Part shown: positions 63,923 to 64,000 of the stretch, piece by piece
Position numbering within the stretch: position 1 is the first letter of the stretch
Layout of the letters: every line of letters starts with the position of its first letter
From: Falciphora oryzae
Taxonomy: Eukaryota > Ascomycota > Sordariomycetes > Magnaporthales > Magnaporthaceae
Length of the DNA stretch: 64,000 bases
NCBI GenBank assembly: GCA_000733355.1
Contig: JNVV01000004.1
Location: 1,776,785-1,840,784 of the forward strand
Direction of reading: 5' to 3'
Made by a program: the position numbers and the translations under genes
The notes under the pieces: model-generated
Told to the model about the DNA's origin: nothing
Databases searched by the model: none
The model's input: only the letters and a program-made list of their open reading frames with translations

Positions 63923-64000
63923 ATGTCGCTCTCTTCGATTTGCGTCCCCGAGACGTTCGGCTCTCTCGACATCTTTGGGGCTTCAGTCCTGCGAGTCGAG
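63923..64000 (+). CDS. 5' end of a gene, possibly tannase/feruloyl-esterase-like
   Basis: Twenty-six codons from an ATG in AGCAGAATGTCG run off the window. The start MSLSSICVPETF and then GASVLRVE resemble the beginning of the mature part of fungal tannase/feruloyl esterase proteins (Cys near the start, then GA.IL.V.A), but the fragment is too short to prove it, and no signal peptide is visible at this Met. The TATA box and leader support the start. Confidence 0.4.
   Translation, partial: MSLSSICVPETFGSLDIFGASVLRVE

Noticed and set aside
1..64000. CRISPR array, rRNA, intact transposon or secondary-metabolite backbone gene
   Set aside because: No regularly spaced repeats, rRNA motifs, transposase/reverse-transcriptase motifs, or PKS/NRPS/terpene-cyclase motifs were seen.

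Overview
The window reads as nuclear DNA of a filamentous ascomycete, most likely a Sordariomycete. Coding regions are GC-rich. Genes are split by short GT...AG introns, many with a CTAAC or CTGAC branch site. The recognisable genes are fungal ones: CHS7, DCN1, MVP1, MRPL10 (uL15m), MRP17 (bS6m), two Clr5-domain proteins, a fungal arylsulfotransferase, a MATE exporter and a secreted M28 aminopeptidase. The order and the sequence were judged by eye only; no database was searched.

Left part (1-24.6 kb), an accessory-looking stretch. It starts with the 3' part of a lactonase-type beta-propeller gene. Then come Clr5 gene A, a GPI-like secreted-protein gene with a nonsense codon, a small membrane protein, a three-exon secreted cyanovirin-N-fold (CVNH) protein, a CCCH zinc-finger/nuclease-fold protein, a Gln/Tyr-tailed protein of unknown function, a broken MFS transporter, an arylsulfotransferase, a broken sulfotransferase, a tiny Cys-rich secreted protein followed by an AT-rich island, and Clr5 gene B.

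Middle (24.6-48.1 kb), mostly housekeeping. A long stretch without a visible gene is followed by MRPL10, MVP1, DCN1 (with an oversized intron that carries an RGG-rich open frame in phase with DCN1 exon 3), MRP17 (with two very small first exons), a large coiled-coil/low-complexity protein, a second long gene-poor stretch and CHS7.

Right part (48.1-64 kb) holds an aquaporin-like channel whose first NPA box reads NQV, a MATE exporter with a long acidic N-terminal extension, a two-exon protein of unknown function, a decayed F-box-type gene, the M28 aminopeptidase and the first 26 codons of a secreted-enzyme-like gene that runs off the edge.

No operon-like or pathway cluster is evident. The nearest thing to a functional grouping is the arylsulfotransferase beside a dead sulfotransferase. 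Four genes carry disabling lesions, which suggests either gene decay (possibly point mutation of repeats, RIP) or local assembly error. No tRNA, rRNA, CRISPR array or intact transposon was recognised. All splice sites given were placed by hand from consensus signals and reading-frame continuity.
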